Shown: piece after piece, positions 61,995 through 64,000 of the stretch
Layout: the number at the start of each line of letters is the position of its first letter
Position numbering within the stretch: the first letter of the stretch is position 1
NCBI GenBank assembly: GCA_963807775.1
Contig: CAWECY010000016.1
Span: 124,001-188,000 of the forward strand
Length of the DNA: 64,000 bases
From: Bog-473 sp963807775
Lineage (GTDB): Bacteria; Actinomycetota; Acidimicrobiia; Acidimicrobiales; RAAP-2
Reading direction: 5' to 3'
Position numbers and translations under genes: made by a program
Notes under the pieces: model-generated
What the model was told of the DNA's origin: nothing
Database searches by the model: none
Seen by the model: the letters and a program-made list of their open reading frames with translations, nothing else

Positions 61995-64000
61995 ATGTCC
62001 GCCCCCTTGACCGGTACACCCGGCGCGCCCCGCGTGCCCGACAAGCCCAGCCTCGACGGGCTCGAGCAGCGCTGGTCCGCGGTCTGGGAGGAGGCCGGCA
62101 CCTACCGCTTCGACCCCTCCGCCACCCGGGCCGAGGTCTTCTCCATCGACACTCCCCCGCCCACCGTGTCGGGCTCCCTGCACATGGGGTCGGTCTTCGG
62201 CTACGTCCAGACCGACGCCATCGCCCGCTACCGCCGCATGCGGGGCTGGAAGCTCTTCTACCCCATGGGGTGGGACGACAACGGGCTGCCCACCGAGCGC
62301 CGGGTGCAGACCTACTACGGCGTCACCTGCGACCCGTCACTCGCCTACGACTCCGACTTCTCACCGCCCGAGGAGCCCGGCCGTGAGGACGTCGGGGTCA
62401 GCCGCCCCAACTTCATCGCGCTGTGCCACGAGCTCACCGCCCAGGACGAGCAGGCCTTCGAGGACCTGTGGCGCCGCGTCGGGCTCTCGGTCGACTGGAC
62501 CCGCACCTACGCCACCATTGACGACACGGCCCGGCGCACGAGCCAGCGCATGTTCCTGCACAACCTGGCGCGGGGCGAGGCCTACACGTCGGAGGCGCCC
62601 ACCATGTGGGACGTCGACTACCAGACGGCGGTGGCCCAGGCCGAGATGGAGGACAAGGAGCAACGGGGCGCCTATCATCGCCTGCGCTTCGACGACATCG
62701 AGATCGAGACGACACGCCCCGAGCTGGTGGCCGCCTGCGTGGCCCTGGTGGCCCACCCCGACGACGAGCGCTACACGTCCCGCTTCGGCACCTCCGTCCA
62801 CACACCCCTCTTCGGCGTGGAGGTGCCGGTGTTGGCCCACCGCCTGGCCGAGCCGGACAAGGGCACGGGCATCGCCATGATCTGCACCTTCGGCGACATC
62901 ACCGACGTGGTGTGGTGGCGCGAGCTCGACCTGCCCACCCGCTCCATCATCACCCGGACCGGTCGCATCACCGAGACCCCGCCGGCCGGCGTGCCCGACA
63001 ACGAAGCCTGGCGCGCCATCGCCGGCAAGACGGTCAAGCAGGCCCAGCGGGCCACGGTCGAGCTGCTCGCCGCTTCCGGCGAGATGGTCGGCGAGCCCCG
63101 GCCCGTCACCCACCCGGTGAAGTTCTACGAGCGCGGCGACCGCCCGCTCGAGATCGTGACCAGCCGTCAGTGGTTCATCCGCAACGGTGGCCGCGACGAC
63201 GCGCTGCGCCGCCGCCTGCTCGAACGCGCCACCGAGCTCGACTGGCACCCGCCCTACATGAAGGTGCGCTTCGACGACTGGGTCAACGGCCTCAACGGCG
63301 ACTGGCTGATCAGCCGCCAGCGCTTCTTCGGCGTGCCCATCCCGGTCTGGTACCCGCTCGGCCCCGACGGCGACCCCGATCACGACCGCCCGATCGTGCC
63401 CGACGAGGCGCGCCTGCCGGTCGACCCGACCACCGACGTGCCCGAGGGCTACACGGCCGACCAGCGCGGCGTGCCGGGCGGGTTCACGGGTGACCCCGAC
63501 GTCATGGACACCTGGGCCACCTCCTCGGTGACGCCCCAGATCGCCTGCGGCTGGGTGGACGACCCCGCCCTCTTCGCCGCCACCTTCCCCATGGACCTGC
63601 GCCCGCAGGGGCCGGAGATCATCCGCACCTGGCTCTTCTCCACCCTGTTGCGTTCACACCTCGAACACGACACCGTGCCCTGGCGCCACACCACCATCAA
63701 CGGCTGGATCCTCGACCCGGACCGCAAGAAGATGTCCAAGTCGAAGGGCAACGTCGTCACCCCGGTGGCCCTGCTCGACGAGTTCGGCTCCGACGCCGTG
63801 CGCTACTGGGCCTGCAACGGCCGGCCCGGGACGGACACGGCGCTCGACATGGGCGTCATGAAGATCGGGCGGCGCCTGGCCATCAAAGTGCTCAACGCGT
63901 CGAAGTTCGCCCTGGGGCGCCTGGGCGAGGGCCCGGTGCCGGGGATCGACGCCGTGCACGACGCCGCTCGACACGGCACTGCTGGCCCAGCTGGCCCAGC
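61995..64000 (+). CDS. valS: Valyl-tRNA synthetase, partial, with apparent +1 frameshift near the end
   Basis: Runs off the right edge; about 665 codons seen. Class I motifs: HIGH region PPPTVSGSLHMGSVFGYVQT and DAIARYRRMRGWKLFYPMGWDDNG, the editing domain (about 215-390; ETTRPELVAACVAL; HPVKFYERGDRPLEI), WFIRNGGRDDAL, and KKMSKSKGNVV. Near 63963 the frame breaks: the G there looks inserted, since removing it continues as PLDTALLAQLAQ, the expected helix after GIDAVHD. This resembles the two insertions in the glycosyltransferase gene. It charges tRNA-Val. Confidence 0.93.
   Translation, partial: MSAPLTGTPGAPRVPDKPSLDGLEQRWSAVWEEAGTYRFDPSATRAEVFSIDTPPPTVSGSLHMGSVFGYVQTDAIARYRRMRGWKLFYPMGWDDNGLPTERRVQTYYGVTCDPSLAYDSDFSPPEEPGREDVGVSRPNFIALCHELTAQDEQAFEDLWRRVGLSVDWTRTYATIDDTARRTSQRMFLHNLARGEAYTSEAPTMWDVDYQTAVAQAEMEDKEQRGAYHRLRFDDIEIETTRPELVAACVALVAHPDDERYTSRFGTSVHTPLFGVEVPVLAHRLAEPDKGTGIAMICTFGDITDVVWWRELDLPTRSIITRTGRITETPPAGVPDNEAWRAIAGKTVKQAQRATVELLAASGEMVGEPRPVTHPVKFYERGDRPLEIVTSRQWFIRNGGRDDALRRRLLERATELDWHPPYMKVRFDDWVNGLNGDWLISRQRFFGVPIPVWYPLGPDGDPDHDRPIVPDEARLPVDPTTDVPEGYTADQRGVPGGFTGDPDVMDTWATSSVTPQIACGWVDDPALFAATFPMDLRPQGPEIIRTWLFSTLLRSHLEHDTVPWRHTTINGWILDPDRKKMSKSKGNVVTPVALLDEFGSDAVRYWACNGRPGTDTALDMGVMKIGRRLAIKVLNASKFALGRLGEGPVPGIDAVHDAARHGTAGPAGP

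Overview
This is a 64-kb chromosomal stretch from a high-GC actinobacterium. About 60 protein genes are packed tightly, many start with GTG, and many neighbours overlap by 1-8 bases. A WhiB1-like regulator beside a PdtaS-like histidine kinase, the phosphomutase/DUF3090/SCO1664 triad and a DUF3107 protein are actinobacterial markers. A complete System I cytochrome c maturation operon, abundant acyl-CoA genes and a MBOAT/SGNH pair point more to an Acidimicrobiia-like lineage than to mycobacteria or streptomycetes; that placement is inference. There is no phage, IS element, CRISPR array, rRNA or recognisable tRNA. Three apparent one-base insertions break otherwise intact reading frames, which fits a draft or metagenome-derived sequence.

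Layout. 1-2.3 kb: end of an ABC exporter ATPase and two duplicated permeases. 2.4-4.8 kb: Fpg/Nei glycosylase, a FrhB-like iron-sulfur flavoprotein and a thioesterase. 5.1-6.8 kb: two overlapping DJ-1/PfpI genes, one with an AraC domain. 6.8-9.9 kb: a flavin dehydrogenase, an APH-like kinase and a uracil-DNA glycosylase. 9.9-11.8 kb: phosphomutase-DUF3090-SCO1664. 11.9-14.4 kb: cell-surface O-acyltransferase pair. 14.6-16.3 kb: electron transfer flavoprotein. 16.7-20.5 kb: GDPD, whiB1-like, pdtaS-like and PHP genes. 20.5-23.6 kb: O-methyltransferase, twin ArsA-type ATPases and DUF3107. 23.7-26.6 kb: dGTPase-like HD protein and a four-gene enoyl-CoA hydratase operon. 26.7-29.4 kb: LuxR-type response regulator and a membrane diguanylate cyclase. 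29.4-32.5 kb: Fe-S genes (Mrp, SufR-like, cysteine desulfurase). 32.5-39.5 kb: ccmABCDEFGHI, collinear and overlapping at every junction. 39.6-45.5 kb: ferritin-like protein, DJ-1 protein, REC-GGDEF and a 1133-residue hybrid kinase. 45.9-51.8 kb: CcdA, GDP-mannose dehydratase, frameshifted glycosyltransferase, TetR, LMW phosphatase, kinase and sulfotransferase. 52-55 kb: an isochorismatase/AlkA/MarR island. 55-60.4 kb: a TrxR-like/LUD pair, GH172, enoyl-CoA hydratase and acyl-CoA dehydrogenase. 60.6-64 kb: divergent cysS and valS.

How the parts work together. Acyl-CoA dehydrogenase, ETF, two enoyl-CoA hydratases and a thioesterase form a beta-oxidation theme. The ccm operon with CcdA would build c-type cytochromes for respiration. 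Two diguanylate cyclases and a large phosphorelay kinase indicate c-di-GMP signalling. Mrp, SufR and the desulfurase serve Fe-S supply.

The most notable non-coding signals are: a 50-bp patterned element present twice (4882-4931 and 16469-16518) with fixed spacing and block-wise variation; two CRP-type palindromes in front of whiB1; near-identical MarR-type operators at 52937 and 54034 bracketing the isochorismatase/AlkA/MarR island; an inverted repeat enclosing the likely -10 box of the diguanylate cyclase; and repeated TANNNT boxes 6-8 nt before start codons, suggesting frequent leaderless transcription.
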